Shown here: positions 53,760 to 61,609 of the stretch, piece by piece | How positions within the stretch are numbered: the first letter of the stretch is position 1 | Layout: each line of letters starts with the position of its first letter | Assembly: GCA_016708725.1 (NCBI GenBank) | Contig: JADJFE010000017.1 | Location: 35,920 to 99,919, forward strand | Reading direction: 5' to 3' | Length of the DNA stretch: 64,000 nucleotides | Origin: Candidatus Aalborgicola bjergmarkensis | GTDB lineage: Bacteria > Pseudomonadota > Gammaproteobacteria > Burkholderiales > Burkholderiaceae_C | The notes under the pieces: model-generated | The model's input: only the letters and a program-made list of their open reading frames with translations | Database searches by the model: none | Told to the model about the DNA's origin: nothing | Program-made: the position numbers and the translations under genes

Positions 53760-54435
53760 GCCCCAACCCTGTGCGCCTCCCGCCGCCCCAGCGCAAGGAC
53801 CACGTTTCTACCACACCTTGGGTTCAAAGTGCGCATCGTTGCGAATTTCGACCTGTCTCCGCTTTGTGCCAGCACATACAGTCCCATGCGGTAAGCAAAG
53901 CGTCCCACATCCTCTGGCATGACCATTGCGGCCACTGCTCCCAGCAAATTCAATCCCGCATATTCCGGTCAGTATGCCTTGAAACACGCCATGCGCTCCA
54001 GGTGTTCATTGACATCATCTACCGACAAATGACTCTTGCATTCCACCGTAATCGCCGTGTCACCGTCAATCACCAGCAAATCCACCTGTGCCAACAACTG
54101 CCCCGTATCGTCGTGTCGATTCAGGTTTTACATCGTACGATGCACTTTCAAGCCGCGTGCCTGAAACAGGCGCACCAGCCCGGTTTGACCATTTCTTCCA
54201 CGAAGCCACCCAGCCGATTGCCCAGATTGCCAATTTCCGTACTGACTTCCTTGATCTTTCGCTCCGTTTGCGCTGACTGCTCTTTCATCAGCCTCTCGGT
54301 TTCCTGAAACCGGCGGTCAGCCTCCTGAGACCTGCGTTCGTTTTCGACTGCAGCTTCCTTGCTTAACAAAGCAAGTTCCTGAATCGTGCGCCATACGTCA
54401 TCAAACGTTGGTGCGGGAGTTTGCAAACTTGGCAT
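53760..54435 (-). pseudogene. DUF3782-like coiled-coil/PD-(D/E)xK protein, broken copy
   Basis: It starts MPSLQTPAPTFDDVWRTIQELALLSKEAA, preceded by AAGGA, and has a long coiled coil (residues ~30-75) and GNLGNRLGGFVEEMVKP. Frame changes follow. Then QVDLLVIDGDTAITVECKSHLSVDDVNEHLERM shows the D...ExK nuclease-like fold, and the end is FAYRMGLYVLAQSGDRSKFATMRTLNPRCG. Two further relatives lie at 55.47 and 56.58 kb. Such proteins are common in bacteria and cyanobacteria, and their role is unknown. Confidence 0.75.
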
Positions 54436-54680
54436 GGGATTTGTCCTTATCACATTCGCACATTTTATGGTCTGCCACCCAAAACGGGCTAGCGGTCAAG
54501 ACACTTGGCGCCGCTTATGATCCATTATGACCAATCAAGCTACATACGCCGTAACCAGTGCGCACTCAGCTGTAAATTTCAAAGCGCCCAGTTCACGCAT
54601 TATTTCCTCCACTTGTTTCGAACGCATTCTGCATGGTTCATGACTGCGCGGACATACATGGGAAAATATTGGTGTAAACC

Positions 54681-54995
54681 ATGAATTACAATCAACCCAT
54701 GTTTGAAATCATCAAATCCCAAGAATTCACTGAATGGGTTGACGCGCTGAGAGATCGCCTAGCGGCAAATCGTATTGCCGCACGGCTTCGGCGTGCGACA
54801 TTGGGCAATCTGGGGGATTACAAATTCTTGCGCGATGGCGTAAGTGAAATGCGTATCGATGTGGGGGCGGGCTACCGGCTTTACTTCACCTGCAAGGGCA
54901 ATACCGTTATTGTGCTTCTGTGCGGTGGCGATAAGAAAACGCAGGGCGCGGATATTGACCGTGCCGTTGAATTGGCAAAAATCTGGGGGGACTAA
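54681..54995 (+). CDS. RelE/HigB-type toxin
   Basis: The 104-residue toxin of the RelE/ParE superfamily contains EFTEWVDALRDRLAANRIAARLRRATLGNLGDYKFLRDGVSEMRIDVGAGYRLYFT, the typical 'addiction module killer protein' (HI1419-like) pattern. The C-terminal strand TVIVLLCGGDKKTQGADIDRA includes the catalytic basic residues. It is followed three bases later by its antitoxin, the reverse of most relBE but normal for higBA-like pairs. An alternative start (MFEIIK) lies six codons in. Confidence 0.88.
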   Translation: MNYNQPMFEIIKSQEFTEWVDALRDRLAANRIAARLRRATLGNLGDYKFLRDGVSEMRIDVGAGYRLYFTCKGNTVIVLLCGGDKKTQGADIDRAVELAKIWGD

Positions 54996-54998
54996 GCT

Positions 54999-55322
54999 AT
55001 GACCACACCATTGACCATCAACATGCCAGAGGGTTTCAGCCGCTGGGATTCGGCTGAAATGCTCAAGACTGAAGAGGACATGCAACTCTACCTCCAAGCC
55101 TGTCTTGATGAGGATGACGGCGATGGCCGTCTGGTGCGCGCGGCCCTTGGCGACATTGCCCGCGCACGCGGCATGAGCCAACTGGCGCGTGACACGGGGC
55201 TTGCACGTGAGGGACTGTACAAGGCACTGTCTGCCGATGGCAACCCCGAGTTTTCCACCATCATGAAAGTCATCAAGGCACTGGGTTTGAAGCTGAATGC
55301 AACCAGGGCGGCGCATGCGTAG
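54999..55322 (+). CDS. HTH antitoxin (HI1420 family)
   Basis: The 107-residue antidote protein has LYLQACLDEDDGDGRLVRAALGDIARARGMSQLARDTGLAREGLYKALSADGNPEFSTIMKVIKALGLKL. This is the conserved Xre-like domain of antidotes to HI1419 toxins. It starts three bases after the toxin stop and should bind both the toxin and the shared promoter. The pair looks intact and would stabilise this stretch of DNA. Confidence 0.88.
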   Translation: MTTPLTINMPEGFSRWDSAEMLKTEEDMQLYLQACLDEDDGDGRLVRAALGDIARARGMSQLARDTGLAREGLYKALSADGNPEFSTIMKVIKALGLKLNATRAAHA

Positions 55323-55354
55323 GAGACCCAAGCGCCGGCGCGTTGGGACGCGAA

Positions 55355-55590
55355 AAAGTCCACGATATTGCGGTCAAATCAGGCCAGAAGCCACATGGAT
55401 AGTGCGGGAGCCGCTATCATATTAATATAAAAGCGGGGTTTACACCCTCGCCTGTACTTCACCATACCCTGGGTTCAAAGTGCGCGTCGTTGCGAATTTC
55501 GACCCTGTCTCCGCTTTGTGCCAGCACATACAGTCCCATGCGGTAAGCAAAGCGTCCCACATCCTCTGGCATGACCATTGCATCACCACA
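55355..55590 (-). repeat. duplicated block with DUF3782-gene 3' end relic
   Basis: The block 55355-55515 parallels 56468-56645 (GTCCACGATATT / GTCCGGAATATT, ATAGTGCGGGAGCCG, CACCATACCCTGGGTTCAAA). Its right part also matches 53810-53940, the 3' end of the DUF3782-like gene (CGTTGCGAATTTCGACC, CTCCGCTTTGTGCCAG). So the 3' end of that gene exists three times here. This copy has no 5' part. Confidence 0.75.
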
Positions 55591-55682
55591 AAACGGTGTA
55601 TTCAGTTTGGTTTCTGACGTATTTTTCCACCTGGAAAGTCAAATTGAGAATTGCTGGGAGGGGGCGCGAGGATAGTCAAAAC

Positions 55683-56024
55683 TCACTCAAACAAGGCCAT
55701 CAAACGGCCAAGTGCGTCGTCAATAACTTCTTGGGGTACACGTTCAGTCTTTTTGGCCTTGCGTGCGTCCAGGTCCATCATCCGACATTTGTTCACCAGC
55801 ACAACCCCTTGCGTTTTACAGCCGGTATTCATTAGCGAAACAGCGAATCCAGCAAAGCGGGAGTAATCGCCACCTTGCGTAATCGGCGCAATCAACACAT
55901 CGCCAAGGGCGTTGAATTCTTTGGTAGTCAGCACCAGCGCAGGGCGACGTTCACCCTTCATTTCGCGACCAACTACAGGCTCCAAGTTCACCGTCACAAT
56001 GTCACCACGGTCAAATACGGCCAC
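55683..56024 (-). CDS. PemK/MazF-family endoribonuclease toxin
   Basis: The 113-residue toxin starts MAVFDRGDIVTVNLEPVVGREMKGERRPALVLTTKEFN and has the conserved LIAPITQGG motif and QGVVLVNKCRMMDLDARKAK. These are the MazF/PemK fold residues that form the RNA-cleaving cleft. It starts directly after the antitoxin stop. It is intact, unlike the homologous relic at 37.7 kb. It would cleave mRNA when the antitoxin decays. Confidence 0.92.
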   Translation of the reverse strand: MAVFDRGDIVTVNLEPVVGREMKGERRPALVLTTKEFNALGDVLIAPITQGGDYSRFAGFAVSLMNTGCKTQGVVLVNKCRMMDLDARKAKKTERVPQEVIDDALGRLMALFE

Positions 56025-56282
56025 TTAAAGAATCTCCTGCCCAACAGATCGTGCGGCATCCCACAACGCCATGTCGGCGGGCGGCGGAGCCTTCGGATCG
56101 CACTGCGCGATCAGCTCGGACAAGGTGTACTTGCGTTTTGGCGATAAGGTGATTTTTCCGTCCGCTGTTGTGTCCATTATCATCGCCTGACCAGCCTTCA
56201 ACCCAAGGTTTTTTAACACCGAAGGAGGAAATGCCGCCCCCGTACTGTTACCGAACTTGCGTAAAACGATTTCAACTTGCAT
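56025..56282 (-). CDS. PemI/MazE/ChpS-family antitoxin
   Basis: The 85-residue antitoxin is read from the ATG at 56282, preceded by GGAAA; longer in-frame starts would lie in the promoter. It has an AbrB-like DNA-binding N-domain (VEIVLRKFGNSTGAAFPPSVLKNLGLKAGQAM) and a toxin-binding tail (KYTLSELIAQCDPKAPPPADMALWDAARSVGQEI). It neutralises the downstream toxin and represses the shared promoter through the inverted repeat at 56337. Confidence 0.9.
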   Translation of the reverse strand: MQVEIVLRKFGNSTGAAFPPSVLKNLGLKAGQAMIMDTTADGKITLSPKRKYTLSELIAQCDPKAPPPADMALWDAARSVGQEIL

Positions 56283-56313
56283 TGCGTTTCCAATGTAAAA
56301 CAACATCGGATGA

Positions 56314-56355
56314 ATACTAAGACGCAGATTCCAATATGTCAAATATAGTTTGACA
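56314..56355 (-). promoter_or_regulatory. promoter and operator of the PemIK-type pair
   Basis: On the minus strand TTGACA (56342-56337) and TAGTAT (56319-56314) are 17 bp apart, a near-consensus sigma-70 promoter. The -35 box is part of the palindrome TGTCAAA-TATAG-TTTGACA (56337-56355). Binding of the AbrB-type antitoxin there would block transcription, as in other autoregulated pairs. Confidence 0.7.
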
Positions 56356-56579
56356 AAAGGCAGCACGGCAAGCCTCGTTCAGCGACCGGACGCAACTGTA
56401 GGACGGTAAGAAACCCGTTTTACAAGTGGAATCCTTCTTTCCAGCGACGTGTTGGCGGTGCCAATGAAAGCGAAAAAGTCCGGAATATTATGATCAAATT
56501 GTGCCAGAAGCCGCATAGATAGTGCGGGAGCCGATATCAAATTGATAGAATGATGGGTGTTTGCACCCTTGCCTGCGCT

Positions 56580-56798
56580 TCACCATACCCTGGGTTCAAA
56601 ACGTGCGTCGTTGCGAATTTCGACCCAGTCTCCGCTTTGCGCCATCTCCTTGATCCTGCGGTCAGTCTCGACTGCGCTTTCCTTCATCAACCGTTCGGTT
56701 TCCTGAAATCTGCGCTCGGTTTCCTTACTTTGCAGGGCAAGTTCTTGAATCGTGCGCCACACATCGTCAAACGTCGGTGCGGGGGGCAGGTCTGGCAT
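56580..56798 (-). CDS. DUF3782-like mini-protein with internal deletion
   Basis: The 72-residue frame starts at the ATG with AAGGAGGAG upstream. It reads MPDLPPAPTFDDVWRTIQEL, a coiled coil (KETERRFQETERLMKESAVETDRRIKEM), then jumps straight to AQSGDWVEIRNDARFEPRVW. That is the extreme C-terminus of the family. The central nuclease-like domain is missing as a clean in-frame deletion. The excellent ribosome site suggests it is still made. It may act as an oligomerising remnant, or be neutral. Confidence 0.65.
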   Translation of the reverse strand: MPDLPPAPTFDDVWRTIQELALQSKETERRFQETERLMKESAVETDRRIKEMAQSGDWVEIRNDARFEPRVW

Positions 56799-56962
56799 GC
56801 GAACTCCTCCTTGTGTCCGGAAAAAGTCCCTGCATTGTCGGACGCCAAGGGGGAAACCGGGCTGACTGTAATCCAGCTCCGGAATCAAAATGCTACGAAA
56901 TAAATAGCTTCTGCCGCCCGTCCTGCGGGGAAAACGGGCTGATTGGGCATTTAACTACCTCA

Positions 56963-59281
56963 CTATTTAGTGCTGCCCGACACTTTCTCTGATTCTGCTG
57001 AACAAATATCCTTAGCGTTACAAGCCTTCACTGTGTAGGTGTAGCTAGTAGCTGGTGATACTTCTTTGTTAACGTAGCTGGCGACATTGGAATAGAAAAG
57101 TTTTGTTGTATTACCTTCTTTCCTGGTGAGCATGTAATACGTCACGCCTTCACTGGTTGTGGCTGCATTCCAGCTTAACGTTACTGAATCGCTTGTAGTC
57201 GCATCTACCTTAAGTCCAGTTGGCATGGAGGGAGCAGAGGCATCTGAAGTGGTGGTAGCAGAAGCCGGCGTTGATTGCGCCGAACAATTGCCTGAAGCAT
57301 CGCAGGCCGCCACCGTGTAGGTGTAAGTGCCTGCCGCTGTTACCGTGTCGCTGTAGCTGGTGCCGGTGACTGTAGCCAGCGGCGCACTGCCACCGTTGCG
57401 GTAGAACTTGTAAGTTGTCGCACCTGAGACTGCTTGCCAACTCAAATTTATGGTCAAGCCAGTAGCCGTTGCGGCGAGTCCAGTTGGTGCAGGAAGAGCG
57501 CCGAAAGTAGGATACGGCTTGCCATACAGCACGTTATTGAGAACATTAGCCAAGTTCTCCGGCGATTCAGAAAACGCCGCAAGAACTGCCTTCTTGCTCT
57601 TGCCATTGTTGTCCATTTCACCAACCCAGTACTTCAGACCATCCTGCTCAGGTTCGCGACCCAACACGTTGTTGTAGAGCTTGGTGACGAAAGCGGTGTT
57701 GCTGGGGCTTGTGCCGTACAGAGTCTTGAATTCGGCACTATCCACAAAACCGGCCGCGACATCCTCCAAGCTCGTGCCGCCATTCATTTTTCCGAGCCAA
57801 TACACAAGCACTCCCACGTCAGGGGTGCGTGCGAAAGCAGCACGGTAAATGCGGTAGGCTTTCCCTGCATTCCCAGTCAGATCCAGTACCAGTGGCTCGT
57901 CGGAAAACTGGAGCCATTCGACGTTAGTAAGTAAATCCGCACCTTCGGCCTTGGAACTTACTGACCAGCGGTTATTTTTGCTATCTCGAATGACGAAGAA
58001 GTTGTCCCGATTGCAGTTGTAGCGCACCACGTCGATACCAGCTCCGCCGTCGATGACATCACTGCCAACACCACTGCCAACACCACTGCTGCCAAGGTTA
58101 ACGGTATTGACCACGCTATCGAAAATATACTCAGAATTTGCAGTACCCGTAAAACTCAGACCGGGGAAGTCCTGGTAAGGTGAAGTGTTGCAAACATAGA
58201 CACCTGCTGTTACCGCTGCGCCGCTGCCTTTGCTGTTTGTACCAACTACGCTGTATTGCGTGGGCACTGCGGGGGAGACATTGGTTGTGCCCGTGGCTGT
58301 GTTCTTACCGTTGTCCGCTGTCAGTATTACTGTCGGCGCAGGCGTGATTGTTTTTTGTGTGGTCAGGTCGGTCGCAGTCAATGTGGCGGTTGTGTCCGAC
58401 GGGGTACAACTTACCTTGAGCGTGGCGCTGCTGCCAGAGGCAATCACGACGGGTGTCGCGGTTAGCGTGCAGCTGGGAACCGAGGCCGGTTTTACGGCAT
58501 TGGATGGTGCTGATTCGGGACTCCTGCCGCCGCCGTTGAGTGCAGCCACGGTACAGGTATATTCTGTGCCGTTGGAGAGACCTGATACGGTGATGGTGGT
58601 TGGCGGTGGCGTTGCAGCACCCGTATCTCCCTTAATGGTGCCGCAAGTTGCCTGGTACTTTTCAACAGGTGCATTTGTTGGTGCGGTGAAGGTCAAAGTG
58701 ATACTTTGATCTTTAGGCGTGGCTGAAACATTTGTGGGCGCGACTGGTACGGCTACGCTGGGTATATCGCGGACGAGGCGTACCCGAAATCGATTGGTTT
58801 TGAGCAGGTAGTTAATGCTGTTATCAAAGAAGTTGACAGTCCACGCCGAGTTTGGGGTTTTAAAGTTTGTGGATGTCCAAAACGGTTCTTCAGGTGCTCC
58901 TGGGAAATAGGTTGGATCAATGACTGGAAATGCACGCACTCTCGCTATGGAGGCTAGCTCATTTTTATTGGGTAAGCGCCAGTCAGCAAAGCCCTTGTGT
59001 TTACTTGTGTTTGCCGCTTGTGCTACTGCAAGAGCTTCCGTCCAAGTGGCAGCAGCAGCAGAACCGGTGGCACAACTGGTACCCGAAAGGCCATAGGCAC
59101 ACTGATCCCATGTCAGCTTGGTTGTGCTGTCTGTCACTGTTCCATCATTGTTGGTGCGGAGTTCACCCCAGGCCGGCCAAGCCAGACCCATGCTCAGCAA
59201 CAGTGCGATACCACGCAGCAATGACGCATTAAATGGGTGGATTGGTTTAAAGTTAATAACGTTGATTAGCGGCGTTTTCAT
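56963..59281 (-). CDS. secreted DUF1566/FN3/DUF4214 surface protein (paralogue)
   Basis: The 772-residue protein is read from the ATG at 59281 (MKTPLINVI) with a signal peptide (GIALLLSMGLAWPAWG). The frame is open to 59392. Domain order: DUF1566/Lcl-like (WRLPNKNELASI, FWTSTNFKTPNSAWTVNFF, ~50-170), FN3, a Cys-containing Ig-like domain and a calcium-site-like VIDGGAGIDVVRYN. DUF4214 (YRAAFARTPDVGVLVYWLGKM) and two FN3 domains follow, ending DICSAESEKVSGSTK. The last ~480 residues are nearly identical to the 52-kb paralogue; the N-terminal DUF1566 module is extra. Exported, probably surface-attached or released; function unknown. Confidence 0.82.
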   Translation of the reverse strand: MKTPLINVINFKPIHPFNASLLRGIALLLSMGLAWPAWGELRTNNDGTVTDSTTKLTWDQCAYGLSGTSCATGSAAAATWTEALAVAQAANTSKHKGFADWRLPNKNELASIARVRAFPVIDPTYFPGAPEEPFWTSTNFKTPNSAWTVNFFDNSINYLLKTNRFRVRLVRDIPSVAVPVAPTNVSATPKDQSITLTFTAPTNAPVEKYQATCGTIKGDTGAATPPPTTITVSGLSNGTEYTCTVAALNGGGRSPESAPSNAVKPASVPSCTLTATPVVIASGSSATLKVSCTPSDTTATLTATDLTTQKTITPAPTVILTADNGKNTATGTTNVSPAVPTQYSVVGTNSKGSGAAVTAGVYVCNTSPYQDFPGLSFTGTANSEYIFDSVVNTVNLGSSGVGSGVGSDVIDGGAGIDVVRYNCNRDNFFVIRDSKNNRWSVSSKAEGADLLTNVEWLQFSDEPLVLDLTGNAGKAYRIYRAAFARTPDVGVLVYWLGKMNGGTSLEDVAAGFVDSAEFKTLYGTSPSNTAFVTKLYNNVLGREPEQDGLKYWVGEMDNNGKSKKAVLAAFSESPENLANVLNNVLYGKPYPTFGALPAPTGLAATATGLTINLSWQAVSGATTYKFYRNGGSAPLATVTGTSYSDTVTAAGTYTYTVAACDASGNCSAQSTPASATTTSDASAPSMPTGLKVDATTSDSVTLSWNAATTSEGVTYYMLTRKEGNTTKLFYSNVASYVNKEVSPATSYTYTVKACNAKDICSAESEKVSGSTK

Positions 59282-59372
59282 GGCAGAGTCAATATGGAGA
59301 AGTAATGGGATTAATCCGGATGGTATATTTCCGGCGAAATAAAAGCCACGGGGAGAGTTGCAGGTAGTCGAA

Positions 59373-60053
59373 TCATTCGCCATCACGTACAAGGCGGAGG
59401 TACAGGGGGGTTGTCAAGTCAGCATACGAGGCAGCGCCGTATCGAAAATCAATAGTCCACGCCCTGCTCCCGTCCAAAATATGCAGTTCGGATGTCCAGT
59501 ATGGACCTGATGATGTACCAGGGAAGAATTGCGTATCAATCGCTGGGCTGTTCGTGCCGTTGTGCACAATGCTAAGCAGTTCAAGTCGTGTGGGTAAACG
59601 CCAACCCGTGCTAAAACCACAGCGGTTGTCCGTGTAACTTGTCATCTTCTGACCTTGTTGTGTTGCTAACGACCAGATCAGATTGGTATGGTTGTCCTTA
59701 GTGCATGCCCAAGCCGAGGGAGCCGGGTTCGAACCCGTATCGGCAGATCCTGCACAATTGGATGACCCGTCCATGCATATCCTGGTAAAGTCAAAGCCTG
59801 CTGCTCCAGATCCTTTTTTTTCAGTTGGTTTCACGGAGGCATCCCGACCAAAATGACCATCTTGCCCAGGAATCGTGGCGTTGTCTTGGCAATTAACCAG
59901 GGAGTCACCTCCGTTATCACAAGTGGTTTGTCCTGTGTCGTTGAGCAGACCCGTCGGGGCGGCATGCAACGTATTGGCGCAAAGCAGGATCGCAGACAAA
60001 ACCGCCCAAGGGTGAAAGGGTAGCGAGTGTGTTGTTAATGGTGGTGTGAACAT
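59373..60053 (-). CDS. secreted DUF1566 (Lcl-like) protein
   Basis: The 226-residue protein has a signal peptide (AVLSAILLCANTLHA) and, from residue ~120, a DUF1566 domain: LIWSLATQQGQ, TGWRLPTRLELLSIV, IDTQFFPGTSSGPYWTSE and FRYGAASY...LRLVRDGE. The Trp/Gly pattern resembles C-type-lectin-like folds and is shared with the N-terminal module of the adjacent 772-residue protein. So the two genes probably exchanged this module. Several Cys pairs fit an exported protein. Function is unknown. Confidence 0.75.
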   Translation of the reverse strand: MFTPPLTTHSLPFHPWAVLSAILLCANTLHAAPTGLLNDTGQTTCDNGGDSLVNCQDNATIPGQDGHFGRDASVKPTEKKGSGAAGFDFTRICMDGSSNCAGSADTGSNPAPSAWACTKDNHTNLIWSLATQQGQKMTSYTDNRCGFSTGWRLPTRLELLSIVHNGTNSPAIDTQFFPGTSSGPYWTSELHILDGSRAWTIDFRYGAASYADLTTPLYLRLVRDGE

Positions 60054-60458
60054 GGGCTAAGGTTCCAAAAGGGTGAAGGGCACGCCCGCCGAAGCGCCTT
60101 GTCAAATTGGCTGGAACGTGCACAAACAAAAGTTGCATTCTATGAGAGAGAGTCGAAGATCGTTTGCGTGCAGATTCTTGACCGTGTGTGACGCAAGTTT
60201 GTGTTGTATGAATGGGACAGAGATGCAAAAAAAGCAAAAATCACCGATAGCCTCTTTGACCTGTGCTTTGTTCTTTTGTACATTCGCGACATGCGTCAGG
60301 GAACTGGCCATCCGGTGCGGCGAACAGAAGCTCTCCTAACCGGCTTAGTCAATCCATGTACAATGGATTTCGTTGGTGGAAGTTGTACAATGCAGCAGGG
60401 GCGACCCACGCTTCTTGTATGAATTTATTTTATTTTGGCCAAAATAGGAAAACGTAAC
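60054..60458. other. divergent intergenic region with a 16-bp palindrome
   Basis: No clear gene is present. A short frame (60201-60422) starts LYEWDRDAKKAKITD, resembling the first residues of BrnT toxins, and then loses similarity. TATTTTGGCCAAAATA at 60431-60446 is a perfect palindrome 13 bp before the start of the exported protein and is a candidate operator. Confidence 0.4.
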
Positions 60459-61505
60459 ATGAAAAAATCTTTTCAAAAGACTCTTGCAGCTGCATCAGTA
60501 GGTGCAGTGTTGGCAGCCGTTAGCATGGGTGCTCAGGCAGGTACGCCCGGAACGACCAACTTGCTCTTCCCGTATATCACGACCAAGGCAGGTGCGTATA
60601 CCTTTATTTCCATTACAAACCAAGTGGGAACTGCTACTCCTGCTGGCGCTTCGACCGGCGCATTGCACTTTACCTATGCTACAAAGGCTATTGGCGCAGA
60701 TGCCAATAGCAACTGCGAGCACGTGGATTCTGATGGTGCTACTACCCTGAACGATTTGATGCAGTTTGAGGTGGCCAAGAAGATCGATCTGAAGACTATG
60801 GTTGGCGACACTACTTCTACTCCGGTGCATTTTGATGGTGCAAATCGTGAAGGATTTTTGGTTGTCAATAACTCAAGCGATGCACGTTATGGCACCAGAG
60901 GTGGGTATGCCAATTTCAGGTTGTATGGAGAGGCTCGTATTATTGATACGCAGTCTGGTCTTTTCTTCGGCTACAACACCGACGATTTGCACACAACGGG
61001 GATTGGAGCTGATAACACTCCTGATTTTTCCGATCCCAGTGGTCCCGATAGTTCGGCCACAAGCAACTTTACAAAGGTTTTGTCGTGGTTCCCCACTTCG
61101 ATTGTGAGTACTTCCATCTATGCCGTTCCTTTGAATACAGAATGGGAAATGGGTTATCAGGGTCGTGTACGCACGCACTTTACACTTGTTTCGGCAGATA
61201 TCAAGAACACCAGCACAGGCAGAGTTGAGCCTGCGGTTTTTGGTGGTCATTACAACAACAACGAAGTGTTCCAATCCGGTCAAAAGACGGTTGGTGTGAC
61301 TTGCTTTGGCTCCATTACGCGTGATGCCTTGGTTGGTGATTTGGGTAAGGCATGGTCTACTAACGGTGGATGGGCAAATCTTTATTCTCCTGGTCACGCC
61401 ACGGCTGGTACTACCCCATCTCAAAATGCAGTGGTTTTCAAGCAAGAAAGCACCTCCGCTCTCGGTGGGACACAGAGCTTCATGAGCCGTTTGATGATCA
61501 AGTAA
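60459..61505 (+). CDS. exported protein of unknown family
   Basis: The 348-residue protein starts at the ATG with GGAAAA upstream; an in-frame TTG eight codons earlier lies in the palindrome. The signal peptide MKKSFQKTLAAASVGAVLAAVSMGAQA is clear. The mature part is rich in Gly, Thr, Ser and aromatic residues in alternating patterns (TNLLFPYITTKAGAYTFISITNQ; LYGEARIIDTQSGLFFGYNT). It has one cysteine pair (Cys near 82 and 290) and no repeats or anchor. I do not recognise the family; it could be a secreted or outer-membrane-associated protein. A strong terminator follows, so it is transcribed alone. Confidence 0.7.
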   Translation: MKKSFQKTLAAASVGAVLAAVSMGAQAGTPGTTNLLFPYITTKAGAYTFISITNQVGTATPAGASTGALHFTYATKAIGADANSNCEHVDSDGATTLNDLMQFEVAKKIDLKTMVGDTTSTPVHFDGANREGFLVVNNSSDARYGTRGGYANFRLYGEARIIDTQSGLFFGYNTDDLHTTGIGADNTPDFSDPSGPDSSATSNFTKVLSWFPTSIVSTSIYAVPLNTEWEMGYQGRVRTHFTLVSADIKNTSTGRVEPAVFGGHYNNNEVFQSGQKTVGVTCFGSITRDALVGDLGKAWSTNGGWANLYSPGHATAGTTPSQNAVVFKQESTSALGGTQSFMSRLMIK

Positions 61506-61543
61506 TTTATTTGACTGGCTAGTCCAGTCGGGTGATTGCGATA

Positions 61544-61574
61544 ATAGGGTGAAGTGATTCACCCTATTTTTTTG
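61544..61574 (+). terminator. intrinsic terminator after the exported protein gene
   Basis: AATAGGGTGAA / TTCACCCTATT with loop GTGA is followed by a T-run to 61574. The stem is perfect (11 bp). Confidence 0.9.
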
Positions 61575-61609
61575 GATGTACAGGTTGTGAGCGTTCAAGA
61601 GAGTTTTTG

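Noticed and set aside
60201..60422. BrnT-type toxin
   Set aside because: Only the first ~15 residues resemble BrnT; the rest shows no similarity and no BrnA follows.
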